This document shows positions 13,673 to 25,465 of a DNA stretch of 64,000 bases, one piece after another. The position numbers and the translations under genes were made by a program. Origin of the DNA: Aporrectodea caliginosa (lineage: Eukaryota > Annelida > Clitellata > Crassiclitellata > Lumbricidae); assembly GCA_020284085.1 (NCBI GenBank), contig JACEVL010000484.1:608501-672500 (forward strand), in the 5' to 3' direction. The stretch's first letter is position 1, and the number at the start of each line of letters is the position of its first letter. The notes beneath the pieces are model-generated. The model was not told the DNA's origin and did no database searches. It saw only the letters and a program-made list of their open reading frames with translations.

Positions 13673-13739
13673 GCGGATATGCTTTGTAGGCTGCTATTAT
13701 AGCGCCGACGTACGTTGTATTGCAGGCTGTCTGTTCTGT

Positions 13740-13890
13740 TAGTAGACCCCTAAGCCGCCGCCGTCCGCCGCCTTCGCCGAAATTTTTGGTCACGCCGAAA
13801 ATCCGCCGAAAATATTTCGGCGTCAGCCATCAGCCGCCAAATTTATTTAATAATTAGCCGCGGAATATTTCTAGGCTTATTTTCGGCGTA
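13740..13890. other. CCGCCG/CGGCG-rich patch, unclassified
   Basis: A cluster of GCCGCC and CCGAAAAT / ATTTTCGGCG words with local hairpin potential, for example CCGAAAATATTTCGGCG. A related TTTTCGGCGAATC occurs near 16130, on the far side of the 14925-16059 hAT insertion. It looks like transposon debris; no ends or target duplication were found. Confidence 0.3.
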
Positions 13891-14439
13891 CGTAAACAAG
13901 TCTTGCCGATTTCTTACCGCCAGAGGTCTAGCTAATAAAGTGTGGAATACGACGTCAGGTCGAAGAGTTACCATCCTGGTATATACGTCTTTGCTCTATA
14001 GCCAAACTCAACGATGGTCTAACTAGAGGAATTATCGCCCTTTTATATTCGTATCGACGGATAAACTGTCATTTAACTAAATTTCAGAAGTAATTTCTTA
14101 TGAAGAAATTTGCGATTTCAGCATGAGCAAACGATTTGAATCAGCAGGAAGGCTAAAGGTAAAAATCATAAGAATTATGACGTACGAAACTGTTATTGAT
14201 TTTAACGTGACAGTGTATAATAAATTATGCGCTCTAAGATCAATCAGAATCAGTGAAGAATTTTGCATTTTGGACATGAAGTGCTTATTTAGCGCTACCT
14301 TCTAAAAGCTCATGTACATTTGTGGTTAAGCAAATTACAGGGGTAATCCCGTAGTTTAGGTTGCTAAATTATTCTAATGTCTTCAATGCCGTACTTCACG
14401 TTGGTAAGTAAGCACTCTACCTATGTCCATCATAACTAT

Positions 14440-14745
14440 AATCAATCCCGCTTCCATTTCATCGAGATTTTTTAAAATCAATCCAGCTTCCATTTAATGA
14501 AAAAAATGACCCAACTTCTATTTAACCAGAAAAATATTTTTCATCAATGGATCTTTTATTTAGGCAAAGAACTTTTCTCATGGGTCCAACTTCTACTTAA
14601 GGCACCAATTATTTTCATCATTCCAGCTTCTATTGCATCAGAAACTTAGTTTCATCAATCCCGCTTCTATTTACGATAAAAATTATTTAGATCAATCCAA
14701 CTTCTATTTAAAGACAGAAATGGTTTCATCAATCCCATTTTGTGT
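14440..14745 (+). repeat. degenerate tandem repeat of ATCAATCCAGCTTCTATTT
   Basis: The phrase (C)ATCAATCCAGCTTCTATTT recurs about every 35-45 bases, with substitutions (CCCGCTTCCATTTC, CCAACTTCTATTTA). The same phrase makes up the interior of the element at 54320-54786, so this is probably an old copy of that element whose ends are no longer visible. Confidence 0.6.
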
Positions 14746-14924
14746 ATAAACTCAATATTCGAATTACCTTGATAATGATCACGTGACAACAGAGCGTAGT
14801 CCATTAGTTTCATGTATACATGGGTATCTTCTTATCATTATTTATAAGATGAGATTAAATTGGGTCACACAAAGAGAGCTCAGATCTGAAGATTGTATCA
14901 GATGATGCGTCGCTTGATCCGCTA

Positions 14925-16059
14925 CAGTGTTTTTAGTTGTCAGGGGGTTGGGGGGGTTCAACCCCTAGTTCTTCTGAACCCCTCTCAGCTAAGTAACTGA
15001 TAAAGTTGCTGGGGGGTTAGGTCTTGACCCCAGCTCAGTTTTGTTCAAGTACAAAAGTATGTTCTTAAGTAAATTAGTTACAGTTGCTTACTTACTGTTA
15101 TGGTTTGTGACTGAGAGCGGAGAACCAGTCTACAGAATTAAGGTGAAAGCCAATTTCTGTAACACGTTTATTTCCTTTTCCTCTTATGCTATAGTTCGAG
15201 CACATGGTTGAGGCTATTTAGTGTGTGGAGAAAGACATATTGCATTGAGTAGATTGGAATGAGTAATTCTGACGCAGCTGATGTTTTGCTTGAATATTCT
15301 ATGCTTAAAAAGAGCGATGGTTTAATGCTTGGGCAGAAATTACAGCCACTTATTACTTTGTTGGAAGTTCTACCTGTTTCACCTGCTGAGTGTTAAAGAG
15401 GATTCAGTCAGATGAATTTATGTCACACTAGTGGAAGAAACAGGCTTCTGGTGAGTTCAGTGAATGATCTGTGGATGATTGGCATCAATGGTCCACCTCT
15501 GACTGCATGGAATGTAGAAAAATATGTTGTTTCTTAAGCTGGCAGACATGGTGCTTTGGACAAAGCCAATGGGTTACCAAAGAAAAAAGAAATTACAAAA
15601 CATAGTCCAATATTATTTTTGTAAACTACCAGGTATAGTGTAAGAATTTATGCATTATGGTTTGTGTTATTGAATTACTTTCCAAAAAACAGGTGTTATG
15701 TCTATGTGTTCATGCATGGGCGTTTTAGGGGTGGTTTTACAGGTTCAACCCCACCCCAAATAAATGCATTGTTATTAAAAACTAAATATGTAGAAAAATA
15801 CGACCATTTCCAATGGAAAACCCCGAAAACTTAAAAGTTAAAACCACCTCTGAAATTTTTTCCTGGCTACGCCCCTATGATTATGTAATTTCTTGTTATG
15901 TCGCATAGATAAATTTAAAGAAGAAACTAAGATATCTCATGAGTCGTCAGTTGTTTCATATTAACAACATTAAAATTTAATTTAGACCTGTGATCGTGTA
16001 CTTTAGAAATCTGCAAAATTTTCGACCCCCCCAGTTAGTTTTTGACAACTAAAACACTG
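14925..16059 (+). mobile_element. hAT transposon with decayed transposase
   Basis: Inverted ends CAGTGTTTTTAGTTGTCAGG and (reverse complement of the right end) CAGTGTTTTAGTTGTCAAAA are flanked by the perfect 8-bp direct repeat ATCCGCTA (14917-14924 and 16060-16067). The interior carries a hAT C-terminal dimerisation-domain relic (see 15260-15540). The length is short for an autonomous hAT element, so most of the transposase has been lost. Confidence 0.88.
15260..15540 (+). pseudogene. hAT transposase C-terminal dimerisation domain, broken
   Basis: One plus-strand frame reads LLEVLPVSPAEC, a stop, then RGFSQMNLCHTSGRNRLL and, further on, NDLWMIGINGPPLTAWN. The VSxAECxRGFSxMN core followed by a GPPLxxW motif is the conserved dimerisation region at the C terminus of many animal hAT transposases. 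The stop inside the core and the missing RNase H-like domain show it cannot encode an active enzyme. Confidence 0.75.
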
Positions 16060-16417
16060 ATCCGCTATCATTATCTTCCCCAGGATTCCCTGTCTTCTGA
16101 ACAGCTATGTATAAATGCACATTTCTTCCGCCTATTTTCGGCGAATCTGGCGGGAAAAGGGCATTATTACATGGTTTGCTTTCCATATTAAAACATCTAT
16201 GTTTTCCCTCCGCCTCCGGACTCATGACCCTTTCATTCCTCCTGCAGATAGTTTGTTGGGTAAAACTTTAATCAAATAGGATGGTATACATATAAGGTTT
16301 GATCAAGATTGACTGTCTTTCTTAGATAAATGCGAGACTATATTGATTGTACACCAAATTGCGGTTTTACGCTCCTCAGTAGATAGTCTTGAAGGGGCGT
16401 ACTGTATAAAATTACCG
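16060..16417. other. non-coding spacer
   Basis: Nothing recognised apart from TTTTCGGCGAATCTGGCGGG near 16130, which resembles the patch at 13740-13890. Confidence 0.3.
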
Positions 16418-16487
16418 TAATAATAATAATAATAACAACAACAACAAAACAACAAAACAACAGCAGCAGCAACAACAACAACAACAC

Positions 16488-16567
<80 letters not shown>

Positions 16568-16593
16568 GATAATAATAATAATAATAACAGAGC

Positions 16594-16641
<48 letters not shown>
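16418..16641. repeat. (AAT)n / (AAC)n microsatellite
   Basis: Almost pure AAT triplets with short AAC and CAG interruptions. It directly abuts the octamer array that follows. Confidence 0.95.
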
Positions 16642-16642
<1 letters not shown>

Positions 16643-17873
16643 GGACATGAAGACATACATAAAGACATACAGACATTACAGACTTACTTACATAAAGACA
16701 TAAAGACATTAAAGACTACAGACATAAAGACATACATACAAACAGACATGAAGACATACAGACATAAAGACATACAGACATAAAGACATACAGACATACA
16801 GACATACAGACATAAAGACATGAAGACATAAAGACATAAAGACATACAGACATACAGACATACAGACATAAAGACATACAGACATACAGACATACATACA
16901 GACATACAAACAGACATAAAAACATAAAGACATGAAGACATACAGACATACAGACATAAAGACATAAAGACATGAAGACATAAAGCCATAAAGACATACA
17001 GACATAAAGACATACATACAAACAGACATGAAGACATACAGACATAAAGACATACAGACATAAAGACATACAGACATACAGACATACAGACATATGAAGA
17101 CATAAAGACATAAAGACATACAGACATACAGACATACAGACATAAAGACATACAGACATACAGACATACAGACATACATGAAGACATAAAGACATGAAGA
17201 CATACAGACATACAGACATACAGACATAAAGACATAAAGACATACAGACATACAGACATACAGACATAAAGACATACACATACAGACATAAAGACATAAA
17301 GACATGAAGACATAAAGACATAAAGACATACAGACATACAGACATACAGACATACAGACATACACAGACATACAGACATACAGACACAGACATACAGACA
17401 TACAGACATGAAGACATAAAGACATGAAGACATGAAGACATACAGACATACAGACATACAGACATAAAGACATACAGACATAAAGACATAAAGACATGAA
17501 GACATAAAGACATAAGACAAACAGACATGAAGACATAAAGACATGAAGACATGAAGACATACAGACATACAGACAGACATACAGACATACAGACATAAAG
17601 ACATACAAACAGACATGAAGACATAAAGACATGAAGACATAAAGACATGAAGACATGAAGAAGACATACAGACATACAGACATACAGACATAAAGACATA
17701 CAGACATACAGACACAAAGACATAAAGACATACAGACATAAAGACATACATACAGACAGACATGAAGACATAAAGACATGAAGACATGAAGACATGAAGA
17801 CAGACATAAAGACATGAAGACATAAAGACATAAAGACATGAAGACATAAAGACATGAAGACATACAGACATGA
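16643..17873. repeat. 1.2-kb octamer array (CATACAGA / CATAAAGA / CATGAAGA)
   Basis: About 150 copies of an 8-bp unit with core AGACAT, in three main variants: ACAGACAT, AAAGACAT and GAAGACAT. Occasional slips come from a shorter or longer unit, such as CATACATACA or a missing CATA. All three minus-strand frames stay open because an 8-bp period gives a stop-free 24-base cycle; the apparent 414-residue protein rich in MSVCLYVF is an artefact, not a gene. Confidence 0.95.
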
Positions 17874-20198
17874 GGTTTCGTTCGTTTCGTTGGTTGTTGC
17901 GCAACCTTATCAGTCGATGTTTGCTCATATTACCACTTTAAATATTCCGAAAGCGTGGTTGGGATTTCGCTTATATAAGATAACACGGAATGTTTGGCGT
18001 ATAATACGGAATTTTAGTGTTAACCGTTAGCATAGTTGAGTTGTTTAGTTAATGACCCGTAAGAGAAAGAGACTGACAACCTTTTCCATCTAAAACGATA
18101 ATCACGCAACAGCTAACATGAAGAACTGCAAGAACCGAGATTACATGTATGCTGCTGGAGTGGATGATAGACAAAGGAACTGGAATGAGCCATCGTGAAA
18201 CAGTGGATGAGGCACGGAATAGAAACGATTGGCATCGTTGGATTTCTGGATCTGCATGAAGGCAGAACATCGAAGATGGATTGCCTTAATTAATCTGTTA
18301 TTAATCGAAGTCTTTCCAATTATCCGCTGTCTTTTTTCTCCAGTCTGTGTTTATTGGCGATAGAAGGAACTAAGGAAGAGTCAAGTCAAGGCAAACGATT
18401 CAATTCTGTGTATAATATTCGTGTAATTAGAATTTAAAATGAGGAAATCGAGTTTAGTTGTAAATTGTATCTAAGCAACCTCGCGACAGAAGGTTTAGTC
18501 CTACATTGTACAATGGTTTAACCATACACCAGATCATAGCATACATTTTATTCGATTCCTGAAGGGTTTACAAAAAGTTTCTTGGCTACATTACAAGACC
18601 TGTGTTCTTGTTAAGCTATGGGAATTGCTGCAGCGATTAAACAGGACATGCTCATTGGGGTTACAAAGGGGGACAGAGAAGGGCAACTGCCCCGGGCGTA
18701 GCTGAGGAGGGCACAAAATAATAGCTTCAGTGGTAAGTACTACGCGACAGAAATTGTATTATTAAATTCAATAATTCCAAATATTAAATTTAAAAATAAG
18801 CACAACTTGATTTTCAGTGTAAAATGTAGAAAGAATAGGGAATACGAATACCAAGAATTTGCCTTTGAGTCAGTTCAGATAGAGAAATAAAATGTTCTCG
18901 CACGTTTCGTAAATAAATTACTCGTTTGATCCGACCCGACCGGGAAGCGAACCCGGGGCGCCGACGCGGCGGCGCACCAACCCACTCACCTGCGTTTTGT
19001 CAAAGCATTTAACTTCTCTGTGTAACGCACACGTAATATTTCATCGCTGAAAATACACGTAACGTTTCTAGTAAAAATCAACTTTTAGAAATTTTTCTGC
19101 AAAAATTTAAATATATCAGCCTATCATCAGGTATATATTGCTTATTAGTTCTACTCCAGATTTCACCAAATGTTTCACAATCAAAAAAGAAAGAGGGGCG
19201 TTGTGAAAACGACGAGCAGCTTTTGCTGCAAATATGAAACAATAATTAGCTTATAGTAGGCCTAGATGTTTGCGAGCGTTTCTTAAAATCGCAATCTAGT
19301 AACGCCTCCGAAAATTTGCCAGAAAGCACGATAGAGAAAGATATGTTGACACCACACAATTCAATTAACCTGGACATAATCGCCAATGAAAATATTGAAA
19401 ACGCTTATAATTTTGAAACTAAAAACACAAATATTGAAGGAGACCCTGGAGTACAAATAAGTTTCAAGTTACTTCATCTGAATCTGAGCCTGCGGAGAAG
19501 TAGGTCCTATGTTGAGCAAGAACAAGAAGTCGATGCCAGAGAAGGTTTGTTTAGAGATGTTGGTTATCTTGACTTTGACGCAGCGTCATGCTATCCAATT
19601 AATTATCGGGCATGGATTACGTATGGAAATGGTAACATTAGGATCAAATGTCTTTTAGCAAAAACCATTTAATAAAATCTGGAACCCATTATTTGTAATC
19701 GTATTAAATTTGTACACACTGTTACACTTTAGGCCTATGATATGAACGATTAGGCCTAAAAGTCTAACTATCTGTACTAAGTTGCGGTTTGTCAACGCAG
19801 TCAATAAAGGAAATATAATATCTTGCCTCTCGGCGCTGAAACCGTTCATGGAAACCGAAACTGGACAAGCACAACGTGGTAACAGCCAGTGGACCAGATT
19901 GCCTAAAGACACGATGATGGTGGGTGGCATTGTGGTTGGATGAGAGACATAGAGGTGAATATAGATAGCTTTCGTTCGAGATGATGATGCTGTGGACAGC
20001 CATCGATGCACGAGAGAGACGGCGGCTGCAGTGCATTCAGACCAGAACAGAAACTGCGCCATCTGTCGATATCCGCTGTCGAGGTGAGTGACCTGTAATT
20101 ATGATGCGCCTTTACAGAAAGAAGATATCGACAACACATTTCTCGTGCTTCTTCCACTTGGCATACTTTCAGCCTGTGCAAATGGACGCAATAACGTA
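17874..20198. other. intergenic, no gene recognised
   Basis: Short frames only. The frame at about 19316-19672 on the plus strand begins with TTG and has no recognisable domain. A GGGCAACTGCCCCGGGCG phrase near 18690 looks like an old transposon end. Confidence 0.35.
18925..19005 (-). repeat. tRNA-like SINE fragment
   Basis: On the minus strand GCAGGTGAGTGGGTTGGTGC resembles an A-box region and CCCCGGGTTCGCTTCCCGG contains a B-box-like GGTTCGCTTCC. The spacing fits a tRNA head. No clear tail follows. Confidence 0.4.
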
Positions 20199-20297
20199 GT
20201 CTGACCTATGACCTCTGCAGATGAACTCAGTGTCTGACCTATGACCTCTGCAGATGAACTCAGTGTCTGACCTATGACCTCTGCAGATGAACTCGGC
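20199..20297. repeat. three tandem 33-bp units, each with a perfect DR1 motif
   Basis: Three nearly identical units begin at 20199, 20232 and 20265. Each contains TGACCTATGACCT (20202-20214, 20235-20247, 20268-20280), which on the minus strand is AGGTCA-T-AGGTCA, a perfect direct repeat with one-base spacing. DR1 is the classic site of RXR heterodimers, HNF4 and COUP-TF nuclear receptors. Whether it acts as an enhancer or is a chance product of a short tandem duplication cannot be told here. Confidence 0.85.
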
Positions 20298-20510
20298 GTT
20301 GTTGCAGAGTGAAAAAATCATGGACATAATATATCCAGTGGAACTGAAAATGCTCCACTGACTGAATGGAGAAATCGTTTATCCTAATAGATCTTCAAAC
20401 CAGGTCATCGCCCTTTCGGTAGTTTCCTACGAAATTGCCTTGTTGATTTCTAAGTGCTATTTTGCATCTATGGTAGCAATAGCCAAGGAGAAATTTTATC
20501 AGCGGCTGAC

Positions 20511-21485
20511 CAGTGATATTTTCGTTAACGGAAATAGGAATTAGAAGTAAAATTATTAATTTCCGTTAACGAGAATAAGAACGAAAATTAGGAATTATTT
20601 TGAGAACGAGAATAGAAATAGAACGGAAATACACTACTGAGAACGGAAATATGAATAGAAATAGGAATTTTTTCAGAACGGAAAATATTACACTGGTAAA
20701 TTTTGCGGTAGGCCTACATGTATCGTCTGTATTAAGTGAGACATCCATCATGTGTTCGAGAGCCGTCAAGATCGGTAATCATAGGCTATGGACTATGGTA
20801 TTTTAGGTATGCATGATCTGTAATCTTTGTTCAACTTCCGGTCTTCCCGCAGTTTACTTTGACAAAGTTTAAGTTGACTTAGTGTTTGTTAAGTTGAATT
20901 TACACGACAAATGAGTTAATCGTGTATGTTAGCGGGAACAAAAAAGATAGTCCAGTTTGGGAGTTCTATGTGTACGATGAAAATTCTGGTTAATCAATGT
21001 GCAGGGCAAAGTCATCAGTTTTGTTCGTGGGACAACGCTGGCTGGCAAGAAGTCCAGCAGTTTGATAGCGCATCTGCAGCGGATTCACAAAGATGCCTAT
21101 GAATTATATCTTAATTAAAAAACAGAAACTTAACAAAAACATTTTAACTTTAGGCTAGGCTATGTAACACGCCGGAACTGCCTAGCATCTGAATGAGTTG
21201 TGTTTTTGCACTGTGATTCTAGAGCTGAAATAGAAAAATACTTCTTCAAAACTGGAATTAAAACTCGAATTACAACTGAAATTATAATGGAAATTATTTT
21301 AGAACTTGAAGTAGAACTGAAATTATTTTAGAACTTGAATTAGAACTGAAATTATTTGAGAACTTGAATTAGAACTGAAATAGAAATTATTTTGAGAACG
21401 AGAATAGAAATAGAACTGAAATTTGATCATCAGAACTGAATTAGAATTAAAATTGGGAATTATTTTTAGAACTGAAATTTCACTG
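20511..21485. mobile_element. non-autonomous hAT-type element
   Basis: Flanked by the perfect 8-bp direct repeat CGGCTGAC (20503-20510 and 21486-21493). The left end is CAGTGATATTTTCGTTAACG; the reverse complement of the right end is CAGTGAAATTTCAGTTC. Both arms carry purine-rich AGAACTGAAATTAGAA-type words (about 20530-20690 and 21230-21480). No transposase frame is seen. Confidence 0.85.
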
Positions 21486-21779
21486 CGGCTGACAACATAG
21501 AATTGAAAATTTATGGGAAAATTATTTTTAATATTGACAAATTTTACTGCAAAGAATCGGAAGAATAAAGTTAAATATTATATTATGTTCGATTTTACGA
21601 TGAAGAACGGGAGGGAAACACATTATGAACGGTGGTCATCAATTAGGCTCGGATATCAATTTACATGTATAGCCTAGGCTACATAATGACGTTGATTAAA
21701 TAAGTCGTCTGAATATAAATATTTTCCGCTCTCAAATTAAAATTAGGCAGCAATTTTCAACTGACTATACAGGCTTAGT

Positions 21780-23045
21780 CCTTTGGGAGACTAATCTTCT
21801 CTTTGGTGGCCAATTCAACCGACCATGCCATGTGACGCCACACTGTTCTCTTCTGGGCCTTCTTCTGTGCTGCTCTTCTGGGCAGAGCCGGATTAACGTA
21901 TAAGCCAAATAAGCCATGGCTTAGGGCCCCACAACGTTTTGAGGGCCCCAACTATCAGGAAATAGAAAATCAGATTGTACCAAGGTCCTAATTGACAAAA
22001 TGACAATGGTAAATGCATGTGTTATTATTTAGCCAATATTTCATTAGGAAAAATCGCTTATGTACGGATCGAACTTTGTGCACAAAGACACGAATTTATG
22101 CATGGCTTTGCGGTTAGGGCCCCCGGATGTCTTAACCCGGCTCTTGGCTTAGGGCCCCCGAAAGTCTTAATCCGGCCCTGCTTCTGGGCCTTCTTCTGTG
22201 CTGCACGAGTGCTGAAGTTTTGCTCTGTGAGATCCTTCTCCACGACTCTAGTCCAAGTAGCCTAATCCTAGGTCGACCACATTATTATCTCCAATCCCTC
22301 TGGGGCTTGTTCATGACGGTCCACAGGGGGTTCTCCGGTCGGTGGTCCTCATCTTCTTCAGCACAAACGATACGCCCGAAGAAACGCATCTTTCGGGCGT
22401 TGGCAGTGACCAACAACCTTTCGCTGTTCTCCTCTTCATCTCGATATTGCTCCCATGGTCCGAGTAGAGATCTGAAGAATCTGAAGCAACATACGTTGAA
22501 AGTGTCACTTGCTTGTATGGGGCTTCTGTGGTGGACCACATCGCAAACTGTATAGAAATACGGGAAGCACGATCATCTTACGGATCAATAGTTTAATAAC
22601 CAATTACATTTATACAGAGCGTCATGTGTTTTTCTAGATAGAGACGATGCAGGATCTGGTGTAAGCAATTCGGCGTTTCATCTCCAGTGTTTTTAACCAC
22701 TGGGCTCTGTCTGGCTGCCAGTGCAGGTATAGGCTTGACCAACAAATCATCACCTGCAACCGTTGACCTTCGCAGACCAGATGGGTAATGAGATTAGTTG
22801 TTGTTTAACGACACTGTGTCATAACATAGACGACTAGCGTCCCCTCTTCCTTTCTCCAGACTTGGGACTGGCACTGCCAAAGTACGAGCAGTGGCGGATT
22901 TAAGAGATGGTTAATCTGACGTGTTGTGGGTTTTATCCCAGTTGATCTTCGAACCCAACAGCTTTTACCTCCGTGGCCATAACCTCCAGCGACAGGAGTT
23001 AAACCTCTGCAATTTTCGCCAAGATTGTAACATCGTCTGCACAAT
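21780..23045 (-). pseudogene. decayed LINE reverse transcriptase, interrupted by a hAT insertion
   Basis: On the minus strand the segment near 23045-22980 reads CADDVTILAKIAEV, a YADD-type reverse-transcriptase active-site motif followed by a plausible helix. Downstream frames with stops and shifts (22700-22290) include RRIAYTRSCIVS and RMRFFGRIVCAEEDE, like the C-terminal region of RT proteins whose tails contain an R-rich-FxGH segment. The left part is cut by the small hAT element at 21883-22180. Clade not assigned. Confidence 0.5.
21883..22180. mobile_element. 298-bp hAT-type MITE
   Basis: Inverted ends CAGAGCCGGATTAACG and, reversed, CAGGGCCGGATTAAGA are flanked by the perfect 8-bp repeat CTTCTGGG (21875-21882 and 22181-22188). 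The interior contains GGGCCCC-rich segments near each end. It landed within a short local duplication of TTCTGGGCCTTCTTCTGTGC. Confidence 0.88.
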
Positions 23046-23083
23046 ATAGACCTGTGAAGATTTTCAGATTAGCATAGTTGCTG

Positions 23084-23086
23084 CTA

Positions 23087-23127
<41 letters not shown>

Positions 23128-23129
23128 TA
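23084..23129. repeat. (TA)n microsatellite
   Basis: TATATA dinucleotide run with one ACATA interruption. Confidence 0.95.
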
Positions 23130-23844
23130 GGTACAGCATGGCGCCTACCATTGATTGCCGGCTCAGACGATGGCACGAATCTGGCTGTAGAATAGGTTTA
23201 AAATGTAGCTTGTTGAGAGAAGTCAGGGTGGAGCGGTGTATTAATTTTGTTTCGAAAGGTCAGCTTCCGAGAATAATTCATTCGTTGGTGATTAACATAA
23301 TGACACGACAGAGATATCGTTACATCACGATTACGTCTTTAAAAGCATTCGGTCGTTCTGCGGGATTAGTAGAAGCACAGGCAGACACACAGACATGTAC
23401 ATAGAGAGGAAAAAGGACCGAAAGAAGCAGAAATGTCAGGTCTTAGACAAAGACTGGGTGTTACCGCCTCTCTTAGCGACCCCTCTTTGAAAACTCCAGC
23501 TTATCCATGGCAGACTAAACTTTCTTTGGCATCTCCATCTAATGCGATCCATCTGAAGACGATCGTAAATTATTGGCGAGTAAGACGACGCTCTCTTCGT
23601 TCAGTCGAGAGACGAGATGCGCTTCAAAGCAGACTTAACGGATCAACACCGCATTGCCAATTTATCTCTTCAGTAACATGAATCGACCAACTCTCTTCCT
23701 CTTTTCTGTCCAACCTCCCACAGTTCTTCTAAATCGACAAAGGTCTCTTTACTGTGAAATGTATCACTGCATATAGTTGCTCACAAAATTTCTTTCTTAC
23801 GCACATCAACATTCACATTCATACCGAACATTTGTGCCCCTTAT
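23130..23844. other. non-coding stretch
   Basis: Reading frames of about 80-110 residues are present on the plus strand, but they show no domain or splice context. Nothing else seen. Confidence 0.3.
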
Positions 23845-24965
23845 GTGAAACTACTCAGAGGCGCTCCCGACTCCCAGGCCAAAAAGAACATTTTTAAGGT
23901 GAGAAAAGAACGTGGGAGAAAAGGTCCTGGGAACAAGGCGAAGCTCCAGAGGAAGGCCATTCCAGGTCGAGGGCCCCCACCGAGAAAGCGCGATTCTGCA
24001 TAGTGGAGGTTCGAGCAAAAGGGACAAGTAGGAGTGCCTGTTCAGATGAGCGGAGGGATGGAGAGCCCCTAGCACTAAGGACAGGACAGCAGAGCTTCGA
24101 AGATAGGCAGGAGCGAAACCTAGTAAGCAGCGCCAGACTAGGGCAGCTGTTCTGTACGCAATCCGCTGCTCAGAGGGGAGCCAGTGGAAAACGTCGAGCA
24201 TGTATCCAGAGATATGGTCATATTTTGGTATGCGGCTAATAAGGCGGGCAGCAGAACGCAGGATCCGATCCAAGCACCCCAGTCGAACAGCCGGGAGGCC
24301 AGCATAAAGTGAACAACAGTAATCAAGTCTGGTTGTGACAAAGGCATGGACAAGAGTGGAAGCAGCAGTAGCAGTGAGTGAGCGGGCGACAGTGCGAAGC
24401 TGACGCAATTGGTAGAAGCAGTCACGGCTAAGGAGGTTGATGTGGGGAGCAAAGGAGAGCTCTCGGTCCAATGTGACGCCCAGGTGGAAGCTGAAAGTTA
24501 TGTTGCCTTGGTCGCGCACAACAGAGGAGAAGGTGAAAAGAGGAAAGGCGGCAGCGAGGGCGACCATGTCTAGCTTAGCCAGTTGCTGGCGGGTGCCCAG
24601 CCAGATGAACTGGGTTTTAGCAGAGTTTAGCCGCAGCCGGTTGGACGACATCCAGGTCTCAAGGGCTCCCATGATCGAGCTCATAGCCCGAGTGGTCGCT
24701 ATAGCGTCAGAGGCAGAGCAATGCAAGTAGGCCTGGACATCGTCTGCATATAGCTGGGCCAAAGCAGAATAAGAGGCGAGCAGTGAGGCAAGGTCAGAAG
24801 TGTAGATAAGGTAGAGGAGAGGTCCCAAGACGGAGCCCTGAGGTAGCCCATAGGGGGCAGGGACCCATGGGGACCTAGTTGACCCATGGACCACACATAG
24901 GGAGCGCTCCCCAAGGAAGGAGCGCTCCCCAACAATGTGCTATGTGAAATACTCTCCCAGGAAAA
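23845..24965 (-). pseudogene. CR1/L2-like LINE, 5'-truncated reverse-transcriptase ORF
   Basis: A 347-residue open frame (24894-23851) starts inside the RT domain: GLPQGSVLGPLLYLIYTSDL is the B-box region, LYADDVQAYLH holds the catalytic YADD, and LRLNSAKTQFIWLG follows. The C-terminal part has the YQLRQLRTVARSL and WLPSEQRIAYR blocks typical of this clade. The finger and N-terminal RT parts, the endonuclease and ORF1 are missing. The 3' end stops at GAGGCGCTCCCGACT without the usual CGCTATATAAA tail. A close relative lies at 56305-57640. Confidence 0.88.
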
Positions 24966-25465
24966 CATTAGCCCAATTTGACCAACTTAAACATTGTACA
25001 CTGGTCATAAACTGGTGCATGGGAAGCAGGTTAGTTTGGTCATCAAGCAAAGAATTTCATGCAGTAGGTCAACCGACATAAGATGTCTTTTGACTAAACA
25101 TGTAGCAAGAATTAAGGTCAGAATTATGGATCCTTTGCTTCGACCAACAAACTCGCGGTCTGCGTGAATTCATCATATTTTTCTCGTGCATTTTGGGCGT
25201 TCTCTGTTCCTGTTTTGTCTCTGTGGCCTTAGAAGCGACCATCACAGAGAGTTTATAGAAAAACCTCCCATGAGGCATCAATGCCGATCGCATGCGCCAT
25301 ACATTATCCTAAACGACCACCACACTGACGCCGCCGCTTGCCTCCATCACGTACCAGGCGCTTACACAACGGCGGCGACGGCGTTGGCGGCGGCGGCCAA
25401 TCGACCGACCGACCAACCGACCAAAGCCATCTCAAGGCTGATTACGATGAATGCAGGCTGAAATC
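24966..25465. other. non-coding stretch
   Basis: No domain-bearing frame or mobile element was recognised. A short GGCGGCGAC-rich patch near 25370 is low complexity. Confidence 0.3.

Noticed and set aside
16643..17873. CRISPR-like array
   Set aside because: Units are 8 bp with no unique spacers and no cas genes; the context is an animal genome.
16684..17928. 414-residue open frame on the minus strand
   Set aside because: It is the translation of the octamer repeat array; all three frames are open for the same trivial reason.
19316..19672. 118-residue plus-strand frame
   Set aside because: Begins with TTG, has no recognisable domain and no splice support.
22285..22555. Plus- and minus-strand frames of 76-111 residues
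   Set aside because: They overlap the decayed LINE; only the minus-strand reading has RT-like blocks.
24899..24945. Short palindromic GGAGCGCTCC repeat at the 5' end of the LINE fragment
   Set aside because: It is explained by a small duplication within LINE coding sequence (GERSFLGERS), so it is not a separate element.
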